This document shows, piece after piece, positions 54,059 to 64,000 of a DNA stretch of 64,000 nt (its first letter is position 1; each line of letters starts with the position of its first letter). Below the pieces are notes generated by a model. It was not told where the DNA came from, made no database searches, and was given only the letters and a program-made list of their open reading frames with translations. Source of the DNA: Cervus elaphus (Eukaryota; Chordata; Mammalia; Artiodactyla; Cervidae). Made by a program: the position numbers and the translations under genes. The DNA lies in NCBI RefSeq assembly GCF_910594005.1, contig NC_057834.1:107535650-107599649 (forward strand), given 5' to 3'.

Positions 54059-54272
54059 TTATTGATGTTTTAATCACTCAGTTGTGTCCTACTCTTTTGA
54101 GACCCCATGAACAGAAGCCCACCAATCTCCTCTGTCCTTAGGATTTCCCAGGCAAGAATGCTGGAGTGTGCTGCCATTTCTTTCTCCCGGGGATTTTTCT
54201 GACCCAGAAACTGAATCCATGACTCCTGCATTGGCAGGCATATTCTTTACCACTGAGCCACCAAGGAAGTCC
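54059..54272 (-). mobile_element. Bov-tA SINE (left of a same-site pair)
   Basis: Reversed Bov-tA flanked by aatttgatgtgg (54047-54058) and agtttgatgtgg (54273-54284). Confidence 0.95.
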
Positions 54273-54284
54273 AGTTTGATGTGG

Positions 54285-54488
54285 TATGCTTAGTCGCTCA
54301 GTCATGTCTGACTCTTTGCAACCCCATGGACTGCAGCCTGGCTCCTCTGTCCATGGGGATTCTCCAGGCAAGAATACTGAAGTGGGTTGCCATGCCCTCT
54401 TCCAGGGGATCTTCCTAACCCAGGGATCAAACCCAGGTCTCCTGCCTTGCAGGCAGATTCTTTACCATCTGAGCCACTAGGGAAGCCC
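54285..54488 (-). mobile_element. Bov-tA SINE (right of a same-site pair)
   Basis: Reversed Bov-tA flanked by agtttgatgtgg (54273-54284) and aatttgatgtgg (54489-54500). It is less diverged than its left neighbour. Confidence 0.95.
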
Positions 54489-54514
54489 AATTTGATGTGG
54501 AGGGGGCAGCAAAT

Positions 54515-54860
54515 GCACCCAGTTAAAATATTTCCCAGTCTTCATTGCACTTGGATGTGGCCATGTGACATAGTTCTGGCCAATGAAATGTAAGCAGGAG
54601 TCTCTAGAAAGGGGACCTTGTCCTGAATAAGAAAATTATACCTTTTTTGAAAAAGCCTTCCTTCTCCCCTTCTTCCTTCTTGGGATGAAATTACGTTCCA
54701 AGGAATAGAGGGGAAAATGGAGATTCAGCAGCCATCTTGGAGAGATGGAAGAGCTTGTACCTCTGCTAGGATTGTTGGTTGGGCTGTTTTTCCCTGGATT
54801 TATTGCCTGAGACAGATCCACCCTGGCTAGCTTAATCAGGTTGCAGCTGTCCATATTCCT
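54515..54860. mobile_element. ancient repeat, family uncertain (opposite orientation)
   Basis: gtggccatgtgacatagttc, tggccaatgaaatgtaagca and agattcagcagccatcttgg read as the reverse of the repeats at 9.5 and 56.6 kb. Confidence 0.5.
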
Positions 54861-55084
54861 GACTGATGGAATAATGGCAGTCATTTTGATTAGAGCAGGG
54901 ACTTTTCTCTGAAATGCAGGGAAGAATTTAAACTCCTGTGCTTCATTCTTAAAATAGCGTTAACCGGCTGAATCATCCCACTCTCCACACTTTACACTTG
55001 GTTCTGTCTCTGTTCTCCGCCTTGCTCACCTCCAGACTTGGGCGCATGGGACTCTTCCTGCTGGTCCTTCTCAGCTCAAATGAA

Positions 55085-55150
55085 ACAAGGTATATAAAAT
55101 CCCTAGCTCAGTGCCTGGCACACATGCGCTAAACAAATGGGATTTATTTG
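55085..55150 (+). mobile_element. MIR/L2 3' terminus
   Basis: agctcagtgcctggcacaca and tgcgctaaacaaatgggatt. Confidence 0.5.
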
Positions 55151-55289
55151 TCTTGAGTCAGATGTTTTAAAGCAGCCTCAGTAAATCAGAATCTTATTTG
55201 ACAAGCTTTAATAAACTTTAGCAAGGCTTTACTTTAACAAACACATGTGAGTTTAACTTCAGGAGCCTCATGACCTACAGGGTAAAAAA

Positions 55290-55560
55290 ACTGAAGCAGT
55301 TATTACCTGGTGTTCAAGATCCTAACTCCTGCCTACAGCTCTGGACTCCTCCTGGGTCCCTAGATAATGTCCTTTCCCCAGCTTCCACTCAATAGGGTTT
55401 TCATCTCCTCTGCTTAGGGCTCATCTGATTGTAGCCACTGAGTTTGCCTCTCCCTCTGAAGGTGAGGCATGTATCTTATTTACCTTTGACTCCTTGGTAA
55501 CCCTGCACAGAGCAGTACTCAGTGAATTATAACTGAATGAATAAATGAGTTTCCAGTCAA
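55290..55560 (+). mobile_element. L2 LINE 3' end
   Basis: ctctgaaggtgaggcatgta, gtaaccctgcacagagcagt and aactgaatgaataaatgagt, the L2 terminal repeats. Confidence 0.7.
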
Positions 55561-55599
55561 TGCCCAGGAGTCTATTCACATAGAGGTCTTAGCTTTTCC

Positions 55600-55930
55600 C
55601 TGAAAATGGATGAGCATTTTCATGCTTCAGGAGTTTTGCACCTGCTATTTCTTTTATTCAGAATCCTTTCCCTCCATTTTTGGGTATAGGACTCCTACTC
55701 ACCCACACACACCTCCTCAAACATCACCTCTTCCAATTCCTTCAGTTGCTTATTCTCTTAAAGCATCTGATATTTAATTCTACTATGGCTTATGACTTGC
55801 TATCTATTATTATGATCATTTGTCCACATGCTTCTTTTCCCTGAAGTCTGATTTCTTAAAGGCATTTAGTCATTTTTTTCCTGTCAGTTATATTCAGTAG
55901 AATTCCTGGACTATAGTAGATATTGAGAAT
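55600..55930 (+). mobile_element. L2 LINE fragment
   Basis: cttcaggagttttgcacctg, caaacatcacctcttccaat and tccctgaagtctgatttctt follow L2 order. Confidence 0.7.
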
Positions 55931-56399
55931 TTTGTGAATCTAGTTACAATTTTGAGTTTACACAGCATTGTGGCTTTGAGTTATTGCCCATCCTTACCCC
56001 CATAATGAGCTTATGACATCAGGTACAGAGAAGGTAAATGAAAGAAAATGAGTCTAATTTAATTGGTACCTTCTATGGACAAGTCATCATCGTTGTCCAT
56101 ATTAGTGTTTAAATGATTGGTTTAAATTGAGGTAACAGTCCCTTTGTCACAGTTATTGGGATGACTATTTGACACACAGTGCATCCATGGTTCTAAGAAC
56201 CTTGGAGGATCCCAGTGACTCTGTTTGCGTTGTGGCCCTCTACACCCTACCTCCCAATAAAGACATGAGAGCTTGACCCAAGCAGGATGAATCAGATTCT
56301 CTCTAACAGAAACATGAAATTTGGAATGGATTGCTGAAGAGCCTGGGAGTTGTTGGAGCTGAGTCACATTTGTGGCAGTCCTCCAAGGTGAAAGGCCAT
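55931..56399. other. no recognised feature
   Basis: No named repeat. Confidence 0.4.
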
Positions 56400-56530
56400 G
56401 AAGAATTCTGAGATACCAGAACTGCCTTGGGTTCTCCTATCTTGGTAGTTCAGCATTTCCTTTGATTCTCTGAGACACCCCCAGCATCCTTCCAATAAAT
56501 TTCCCTTTAGCTTAAGCTAGACAAAGTCCA
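56400..56530 (+). mobile_element. possible LTR 3' end (MaLR-like)
   Basis: tccaataaatttccctttag cttaagctag resembles the polyadenylation region of MLT1-type LTRs. Weak. Confidence 0.4.
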
Positions 56531-56599
56531 TTTCAGATGCTTATAAGTTTAAAAAAATCAGAACCAGTACAGTCCAAATCCAAATAAGAATTTCCTGTT

Positions 56600-56960
56600 T
56601 GGTCTCTGAATTGGTTAAGATTTGCATCAGCTGTAAGTGACAGAAAACCAAATATCAGGTTACAAGTTTGTTTTTCTCTCAAATGAATGTGGGCAACCAG
56701 AACTAATTACCTGATCATCCAAGTTCCCTCTCTCCTGTTGTTCTGCCAGTCTCAGGATGGAGCTTTCATCTCATGACCAAGGTGGCTGCTCAAATTCCAG
56801 CCACCAGTCCAGCATACAGGAAGGAGAAAGACATGCCCCATCTTTTAAAGGTGTGCCCCTCAAAGTTGATCACACTATTTCTAATTCTGTTCCACTGGCC
56901 AAAATATAGTTACATAATTCCCACATGCCATCTGTTTGATCCTCCAGGCCCACTGCCTAT
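56600..56960. mobile_element. ancient repeat, family uncertain
   Basis: 'gtctcaggatggagctttca', tctcatgaccaaggtggctg and gttccactggccaaaatata resemble the 9.5-kb copy, in the same orientation. Confidence 0.45.
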
Positions 56961-57071
56961 TCCTCTTCATCTGCTCTCTGCCATGGAGGGGCGGGGGGGT
57001 GGCCTGTGGCACCTCATCAGTGGGAGATGGTAATCCCTGCTTTTTATGGCCCTAGTTCAGATAATAGGGGC

Positions 57072-57195
57072 TCTTAAGAGTTGCTAGGTCCAACTCTTTG
57101 CGACCCCAGGGACCGTAACCCGCCAGGCTCCTCTGTCCATGGGATTTTCCAGGCAAGAATACTGGAGTGGCTTGTCATTTCCTTCTCTAAGGGGC
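57072..57195 (-). mobile_element. Bov-tA SINE, 5'-truncated
   Basis: Reversed tail and middle only: taagagttgctaggtccaac to catttccttctctaagg. Right of it is a short (AAAC)n run at 57209-57229. Confidence 0.9.
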
Positions 57196-57229
57196 TGTAG
57201 CAAGAGATCAAAAAACAAACAAACAAACA

Positions 57230-58319
57230 TGAGCTCAGGCATTTATTTCTCTGGATCCCTCCCTTCAAGGTTGCACTGGATGGGCTCTATACTTTAATTG
57301 GGGGTTACTTATCCTTGGAAAATGATTGATTTTACCTGCTTCTCTCTTTTTCTAGTCTCTACTAACTGCTCCCTCCCTTCATCCCATTAGGCCCTGAGGG
57401 AGATAACAGCCTAGTTGCTATGAGCACTGGATTACTGCATTATACTTACAGTTCCTCCACACCCAATCTTAGTAAATAGGCCCTTTATAAATAAAATCTC
57501 TTTGACTTATAACATTTTGAGTATGTCATCTGTTTTCTGTTGGAACTTTGACACACCTACCTAACTATAAGGTTTTTATTATGGGACAGGCACTTACCTA
57601 AAAATTAACAGTTCTATTACCAAAATAGGAGAGGAGAATCCATATAACAAAACAGCTAGCAGTCTTTGCCATGGTCCCATCAGTTTTTCCTGTTCAGTTC
57701 TTAGGTCTACTTTTTGTAGGTTGAACCTCTATCCTTCAGTATTGATCTCCAATATGCAAGGAAATCACCATCTTTCTTACCTGATACAACCTTGCAAGAA
57801 TATCTCTATACATGGGGGAGTTATAATTATTAATAAGTTATCAATATATTTGACTTATGAAGGATAGTAAAATTGACCCATGTTGAGTGAGTGTATGAAT
57901 GAAATGATAAATCTATGTTTTTAATTTTTTGGTGACAAAATTGGCATATTGTACCACAGGGTGCCTTGACTGACTTCTACTGCTGACTTCCAAATATTAT
58001 TTTGCCAGCTCCATGTTATAATTTTCCATGAGTCATAGAAATAAATATGGGAAGTCCCATAGAAAAATTAGATAGACCTGATAAGTTACCCAGCCTGGTA
58101 GTCCAAGCAGAACCAGGAGAGCAGCCAGGAGTATTGGCTCACACAGATTCTGTTAGAAGAGGCAGGAGATGAAAGGCAGCTTAGCAGACAGGAAACAATC
58201 TCAAATACCCAAAGGAAGTACACAGGCCCAGGTAACCAGAAGGCTAGAATCACACACGTGGCAAAACAATAGTCGATTCAGACAGAAACAAAGAAATCTG
58301 CTATCCCTTAATAGAATAC
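57230..58319. other. no recognised feature
   Basis: About 1.1 kb, AT-rich, without a repeat I can name and without a gene-like frame. Confidence 0.45.
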
Positions 58320-59345
58320 TTGAGTCATCCTAGTGAAACTCCAAGTGCTGTCTGTGGCTTCTACCTCTTTCCTACTCCCCATATCTGGCCAGTCTTCAGG
58401 CTCAGTTGTTTACAGCTTCTAAATACCTCTCACTCATCTACTATCTCAGTTCCCATTTCTAATAACAGCTTAGGTGCAAAGCATCTTTTGCCTAAATTAA
58501 TGCTAAGTCTTCCTGATGGTTTATTGTTTGCTCCATACAGACCTGTTTTCCAAACTGCAGCCCATGATATTTAAAAAGAAATTAGACCATGTTATTCACC
58601 TGGATAAACTATTCAATTGTTCCTCAGTTCTCCTAGAATAGAATTAAGTTTTTAAATAATGCCTTATATTACTCAGCTCCTACATCTCTTTTTAGCTTCA
58701 TCTCACTCCACTCCTCTTCTTTCCACGTGACACTTCATCCACTCTGAAATATGTATAATTCCCTTAAGAAATTAAATATAGTTTCGCATGTGTGTACTTT
58801 AACCCTAATTCCTCCCACTTTCTTCATTTGACACATTCTTACTCATCCATCAGGACTCCACTCCTAAGTCATTATCTCCTGTAGACAGCCATCTTTTTTT
58901 TTTAAATTTTCCATATGTCAAAATTTAATCCATTGAAAACATTGTCCTTTATCCTTTTATTTTAAAGATGTCTTTAGTTTTATGAAATAATGGTCATAAT
59001 AAATAGCATGGATTTGTATATGTAATGTCTTGACTTGACAGCTTCAAGTTACCCCTCAAATACGGGAAGTGTCACAACTGGTCCAAAGACACAAAGGTAT
59101 AGACAGTGCATCTTGATACTCCCACCCTCACTCACGTTGGACAGCTTTCCATCCTTTGTGTTCTCATAACGCCTGGGATTCTCTCTCCTGTATTACTTAT
59201 CATGATGTATTGTTATTTCCATGTTGTCTATTTCTCCCTAGCCTATGAGTTTTTTAAAGGACAAAGGCTATATCTCATTCATCCTGTTAGCTTAGCACAG
59301 TGACAAAGATAGTACTCAAAACATATTTATGGACTAAATGAATGA
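58320..59345 (+). mobile_element. L2 LINE, split
   Basis: Left: aaattagaccatgttattca, 'atgccttatattactcagct', ctcactccactcctcttctt. Right from about 59140: atgatgtattgttatttcca, gagttttttaaaggacaaag and aatgaatgaaggagcaag at the 3' end. Confidence 0.68.
58892..59130. other. unidentified insertion inside L2
   Basis: About 240 bp starting with a T run interrupt the L2 order. I cannot assign the sequence to a family. Confidence 0.4.
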
Positions 59346-61463
59346 AGGAGCAAGGCCAGTTGTATGTGGAGTGGGATAAAGTGGGATTATCACTTTCCTA
59401 GTCTTAGACACCATACTTCCTTTAATGAACACATCTTAGACATAACTCTTTGTACATGTTTCATTTTGCCATTGTAGCATGATTATCCCTGCTTCCAGTC
59501 TTGAGGTTTACCCTTTTCTCTAAATGTACAAATAAAAGTATAATAGTTGAACTTCCATTTCAGACCATGGTGGGGTGATAGGGTTGAGACATATTTTCCC
59601 ATCATAAACAATAAGGAAACTGGAAAAAATTATACAAAACAACTGTTTTCAGATATTGAACAACAGACAGTATGTATTATGATTCCCAAGAAAAGGAAAT
59701 AAGTGAGGTAAGCCCTTGACTTCCTGTTTGGAATCACATTCTGGATCTCCCTGCAGCAAAGGGAATCCTAAGCAGAGCACTGCAGTCTAAGTAAGTTGAG
59801 AAGACAGATCTGGGAGGTTGAGGTGACTCAAAATTGTGGAGTAGACTTTCAGAAAAAAAAGAGCAACATAGAAAAAGTACTTCAGAGTCTTTGCTAAATA
59901 CTCATGCATATATGCCTAAGGCATAACTCCATGAGGCCAGGCAGTAGATGACCAGGGAGCTCTAGGCTGAGCAGTTCACAAAAGTCACAGAATTGGGAGA
60001 CTTCAATCACTATAAGCAGAGAGATCACCTGGGACATTCAGCAGAGACCAGAGAGGTGGTCTTAGGTGGTCATGCCTTAGCAGAAGGTCAAACTGTCTCT
60101 AGAGTAAAGACTTCTCTCGATTTGCTCTAAAACATCTTAAAAAGAAGTCTGGAAAAGATCAGGCTGATCAGCAAGTTATTTTCCCTGCTAGAACAAAGCT
60201 CAACAGTCTTTAAAGGATAACCACAAAATCCAGACACTCAGCATAAAGCACATGGTCATTATCCACCAATATGTGGATATGTCAATTCTTGGTATGTCAA
60301 GAAGTAGCCAAATGTTATCTATAATCAGGGAAAAAAACAGTCAATAGAAACAGACTCAGAAATTATACAGATGATAGACTTGCAGAGAAGGACTTTAAAC
60401 AGCTCTTAAGTTATATGGACTTATTCAAAGGTAAGCATGAATTTAGTGAGAAGAGAAATGGAAGACTTTTAAAAAGACAAAATGAAACCTCTACAGATTA
60501 AAAAATTATATGCTCATGACAACTTCTCTAGAAAGATTAGGAGTGTATTATATACTGAAGAAGAAAATATTAATCAATTGAAGATATGGTAGTAGAAGGT
60601 ATACAAATGAATCTCATAGAAGAAAATAATTGAAAAACCTAACTAACAGTGTCTTAGTGACATTTAAGACAGTTTTGAAGTGGTTTAACAGAATTACAAA
60701 AGGAGAGGCTAGGGCAAAGGGAAGCAGAAGAATATTTTAAAATGTAATAATTTAAAATTCCCAAATTTGATAAAAAATATAAGTTTAATGAGCCTCAATC
60801 AAGATAACAAAGATAACTCCACCAGGGCACATTATAACCAAGTTTTTGAAAACAAGTGGTAATGAGAAAAATCATCAAAGTAACCAAAGGAAAAAAAGAC
60901 ACATTACATGTAGAAGAACAAAGATTAAAAAAATGGTTATAGACCTCTTATCTGAGACTATGTAAGAAGACAACAGGACACTATAGTTAAAGTGCTGAAT
61001 AATAGAAGAAGAAAAAGCAAATGTTGACCTAAGATTTTATAGCCAATGAAAACTGTCTTCAGAAATGAAGATGACATAAAGACTTTCAGTCAAATATTAG
61101 CTGAGATCATTTCTTACCAGAAGAGCTGAACTATAATACTGAAGGATGTCCTTTAGACAGAAGACAAATTTCAACAGATGGAAACTTGGATGTAGAAAAG
61201 AAGTGAAGAATGCAAAGTATGGTAAATGTATGAGTGAATATGAAATACCTTTTGTTTCTTAATTTCTTTAAAAATATTGCACTCTTAAAAGTAAAACAAT
61301 GAAATGTATTTGGGGTTATAATATATGCAGAAATAAAATATAGGACAAAGAACAGGAGGGGAAAAATGAAAGTATATTGTATTATAGTTTTTATATGTGA
61401 AGTCATATAATATTATTTGAAGGTAGATTGTAATAATTTACAGAAACATAGTAAACACTACAG

Positions 61464-61694
61464 CAGGAGTTGGCAAACTCTTTCTGTAAAGGATCAGGTA
61501 GTAAATAGTTTAGTCTTCTGGGTAAGAAGGTCACTGTCATGACTACTTAACTCTGATTTATAGCATAAAACTCATTAGCTACATAGACAGCTAAAGAGAA
61601 TACAAAAGTAAGTGAGAATGTGTTTCAATCAAATTTTTTAATAAAAAAAATAATGGGTCAGATTTGACTACAGGCTGTATTTTGCTAACCCCTG
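61464..61694 (+). mobile_element. Charlie-like hAT element
   Basis: caggagttggcaaactcttt at the left and attttgctaacccctg at the right are the inverted ends. The interior gtaaaggatcaggtagtaaa is typical. Confidence 0.82.
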
Positions 61695-62487
61695 CCTAGA
61701 GCAACCACTGAAAATAAAATAAAATGGTAAACAAACTTATAATGGAGAGAAATTGGAATAATTTATCAAAGGAAGGCATAAAAAGATGAAAAATGGCCGA
61801 AGGAGAGATGTGACAAATGGAACACAAATAACAAGATGATAGAATGAAGCACAATATTCCTAATTACAGTAAATGTAAGAAGTGGAAATACTTAAATTGG
61901 AAAGCAAATATTGTAAGACTAGATTTCAAAAAAAAAGACAAAAAAGTAAGTCTCAACAATAGACTATTAGAAACCTCTTTAACTACAAAGATATAGAGTA
62001 AAAGGGTGGGAAGAAAATACCATGAAAACACCAGCCTTGAGAAATTTGGATTATCTGTAATAATATCAGACAAAGTAGGCTTCAGCAAAAACAATATGAC
62101 CAGGGATATAGTGAGATGTTTCATAATGACAGAAGGTTCAGTTCATCCCAAAGACACAATAATCCTACATCCCTCTCCCAGATCTTCAAAATGCAGGAAG
62201 CAAAAACTAACAGAACAGAAAGGGGAAATAGACAAATCCACAGATTGTTTGTTATAAAGAAACAGATATATGTGTATGTATGGCTGAGTTCCTTCCTTGC
62301 TCACCTGTCACAGCATGTTAATTGACTAGATCCCAACTACAACAGGATAAAAAGTTAAAGAAATGTAACAGATTTCAAAAAAGGTATCAGCAACTTGATA
62401 TTATTGATATTTATGGAACATTCTACCCAGAATGCACCTACTTTTCAAGTGCACATGGAACATTTAACAAGATCTACCATAGGCAAG

Positions 62488-62702
62488 AGGGGCTTTCCTC
62501 ATAGCTCAGTCGGTAAAGAATCTGCCTGCAATGCAGGAGACCTGGATTCGATCCCTGGGTCAGGAAGATTCCCTGGAGAAGAAAATGGCAACCCACTCCA
62601 GTATTCTTGCCTAGAGAATCCCGTGGACAGAGGAGCCTAGCAGGCTACAGTCCATGGGGTTGCAAGAGTTGGAAATGACTTGGCGATGAAGCCACCACCA
62701 CC
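62488..62702 (+). mobile_element. Bov-tA SINE
   Basis: Full-length plus-strand copy: ggggctttcctcatagctca to tggcgatgaagccacca. The TSD is ccataggcaag (62477-62487) versus ccatatgcaag (62703-62713). Confidence 0.96.
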
Positions 62703-62725
62703 CCATATGCAAGGAAATAATACTT

Positions 62726-62985
62726 CTTTTTTTTTTTGGCTGTGCTGAGTCTTCGCTGCTATGCAGGTTTTCTCTAGCTGCGGGGAGGAGGGCCTTCTCT
62801 CTAGTTGCAGTGCTCAGGCTTCTCCTCACACTGGCTTACCCTGTTGCGGAGCACAGGCTCAGCAGTTGTGGTACATGGGCTTAGTTGCTCCTCGCCGTGT
62901 GGAATCTTCCCAGATCAGTGATCTAACCCATGTCACCTACATTGGTAGGGCAGATGCTTTACCACTGAGCCACCAAGAAAGCCCA
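62726..62985 (-). mobile_element. CHR-2-type SINE
   Basis: Reversed: poly-T, ttggctgtgctgagtcttcg, tctctagttgcagtgctcag and accactgagccaccaagaaa. The flanks gaaataatactt and gaaagaatactt suggest a TSD. Confidence 0.92.
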
Positions 62986-63743
62986 GAAAGAATACTTTTA
63001 AAAATATTGAAATCATATGGAGTATTTTCTTTGACTAGAATAAAAATATATTAGAAATCATATTACCAGACATGTGTGGAATATTCTCAAGTATTTGGAA
63101 ATTAAATAACACAGTTCTGTATAACTCATGGGTCAGAAAACAATCACAACATATACTAGAAAATATACTGTACTGAACGAAAATGACAGCACACATCAAA
63201 GTTGGTGGAATGCAGTTAAGGGAGAAATTTATGGCTTTACATGTTTATGTTAGAAAACTAGGGATATCCAAAATCAGCTAGAAGAAGAAAACAACTTCAA
63301 ACCTAAATATGTAGGAGTAAAGAAATAATAAAAATAATGGCAATTACATATAATAGAACAATCAGTTTAGGGAAATCAATGAATCTAAAAGCTGTTCTTA
63401 TAAATAAGTGGATAAATCTCTAGTAGACTCATCAAATAGGAGATGAAGAAAGCATAAATGATCAATAATAGGGATAAATGAGGGAATATTGTTATAATTA
63501 CAAATTTACAATCCTACAGAAATTTAAACAATAATAGGTAATATTTTAAGCAATATGATACTAAAAATGTAAATAAAATGCACAAGTTTCTTGAAATACT
63601 CAAATTACCAAACTAATACTAGAAAAAAGAGAAAACCTATATTGCCCTAAATTACCTACAGAATTTGAAACTGTTATTAAAACCTTTCCATTGATAAAAA
63701 TAAAGACTTCCAAGGTCAAACATTTAAGGAAGAAATAATATAT

Positions 63744-64000
63744 TGTTCAGTCACCAAGCTGTGTCTGACTCTTCAAGTCCCCATGGGCTGCAGCAGGCTT
63801 CCCTGTCCCTCACCGTTTACCAAAGTTTACCCAAGTTCATATCCACTGCATCAGTGGTGCCATCCAACCTTCTTATCCTCTGTCACCCTTATCCTTATTC
63901 TCTGTCACCCTCTTCTCCTCCTGCCTTCAATCTTTCCCAGCATCAGGGTTTTTTCAGTGAGTCGGCTGTTCACATCAGATGGCCAAAGAATTGGAGTTTC
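63744..64000 (-). mobile_element. BovB (RTE LINE), runs off the window
   Basis: Reversed BovB 3' region: attgttcagtcaccaagctg to gatggccaaagaattggagt, more diverged than the other two copies. A 12-bp local duplication of tctgtcaccct lies at 63880-63911. The element continues past the right edge. Confidence 0.9.

Larger units (their letters stand above)
59600..63740 (+). mobile_element. long decayed L1M (5' region, ORF1, ORF2 start)
   Basis: Sense-strand old L1. About 60.2-61.15 kb follows L1 ORF1: gattgcagagaaggac-type text, 'cccaaatttgataaaaaat', gacacattacatgtagaaga and gaaggatgtcctttagacag. 61.15-61.95 kb is the inter-ORF spacer. From about 61.95 kb ORF2 follows: tatcagacaaagtaggcttc, aagtgcacatggaacattta and ggaaattaaataacacagtt. 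All frames are broken. Three younger elements sit inside, and BovB abuts its right side. Confidence 0.85.

Noticed and set aside
54059..54488. regularly spaced repeats suggestive of an array
   Set aside because: The three spaced copies are target-site duplications around two SINEs, not a CRISPR-like array, and the genome is a mammal's.
62488..62580. tRNA-like sequence with A- and B-box-type text
   Set aside because: It is the tRNA-derived head of a Bov-tA SINE with a TSD, not a tRNA gene. The same holds for every other Bov-tA and CHR copy.

Overview
This window looks like ruminant nuclear DNA, probably from a bovid, and I find no intact protein-coding gene in it. The evidence is the repeat content. 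There are many tRNA-derived Bov-tA SINEs, two dimeric BOV-A2 SINEs, cetartiodactyl CHR-type SINEs, three fragments of the RTE-type LINE BovB, and L1 pieces with the ruminant 3' end. Below these lies an older mammalian layer of MIR, L2, L3/CR1, L1M, MLT1 LTRs, MER5A, Charlie-like and Tigger elements. Open reading frames are short. The longest (326 codons, minus strand, 23463-24443) is the C-terminal part of an L1 ORF2.

Layout. 0-10 kb: BovB, a short L1 with target-site duplication (TSD), L2/MIR, an MLT1 LTR, a CHR SINE, two L1 fragments, and two largely unrecognised stretches (4.4-5.6 and 8.3-8.9 kb). 10.5-14.2 kb: a deeply nested stack of BovB, an old antisense L1, a second L1 fragment, two Bov-tA and a Tigger. 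14-22 kb: scattered MIR/L2/L1M, an (AT)n microsatellite and a 190-bp polypyrimidine tract. 22.3-24.4 kb: a 5'-truncated ruminant L1 with an 18-bp TSD and a probable 3' transduction. 24.9-28.3 kb: SINEs and a ruminant-type solo LTR. 28.7-29.0 kb: a short coding-like segment of unknown identity. 29.4-34.8 kb: MIR, L2, MER5A and hAT-type relics. 34.9-35.2 kb: a CpG island, the only promoter-like feature. 36-49 kb: L2, MIR and SINEs, plus an MLT1 LTR holding a U6 snRNA/L1 chimeric retrocopy at 39.6-39.9 kb. 49-59 kb: sparse repeats, including two SINEs that used the same target site. 59.6-63.7 kb: a long decayed L1M (ORF1 to ORF2) hit by a Charlie, two SINEs and finally BovB at the right edge.

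The DNA reads as intergenic or deep-intronic sequence, and no set of genes works together here. Functional candidates are limited to the CpG island, the coding-like segment, a possible AP-1/MAF pair near 42.2 kb and a few long unrecognised stretches. Family names come from recognition by eye. Repeat borders are approximate, usually within 10-30 bases, except where I give a TSD.
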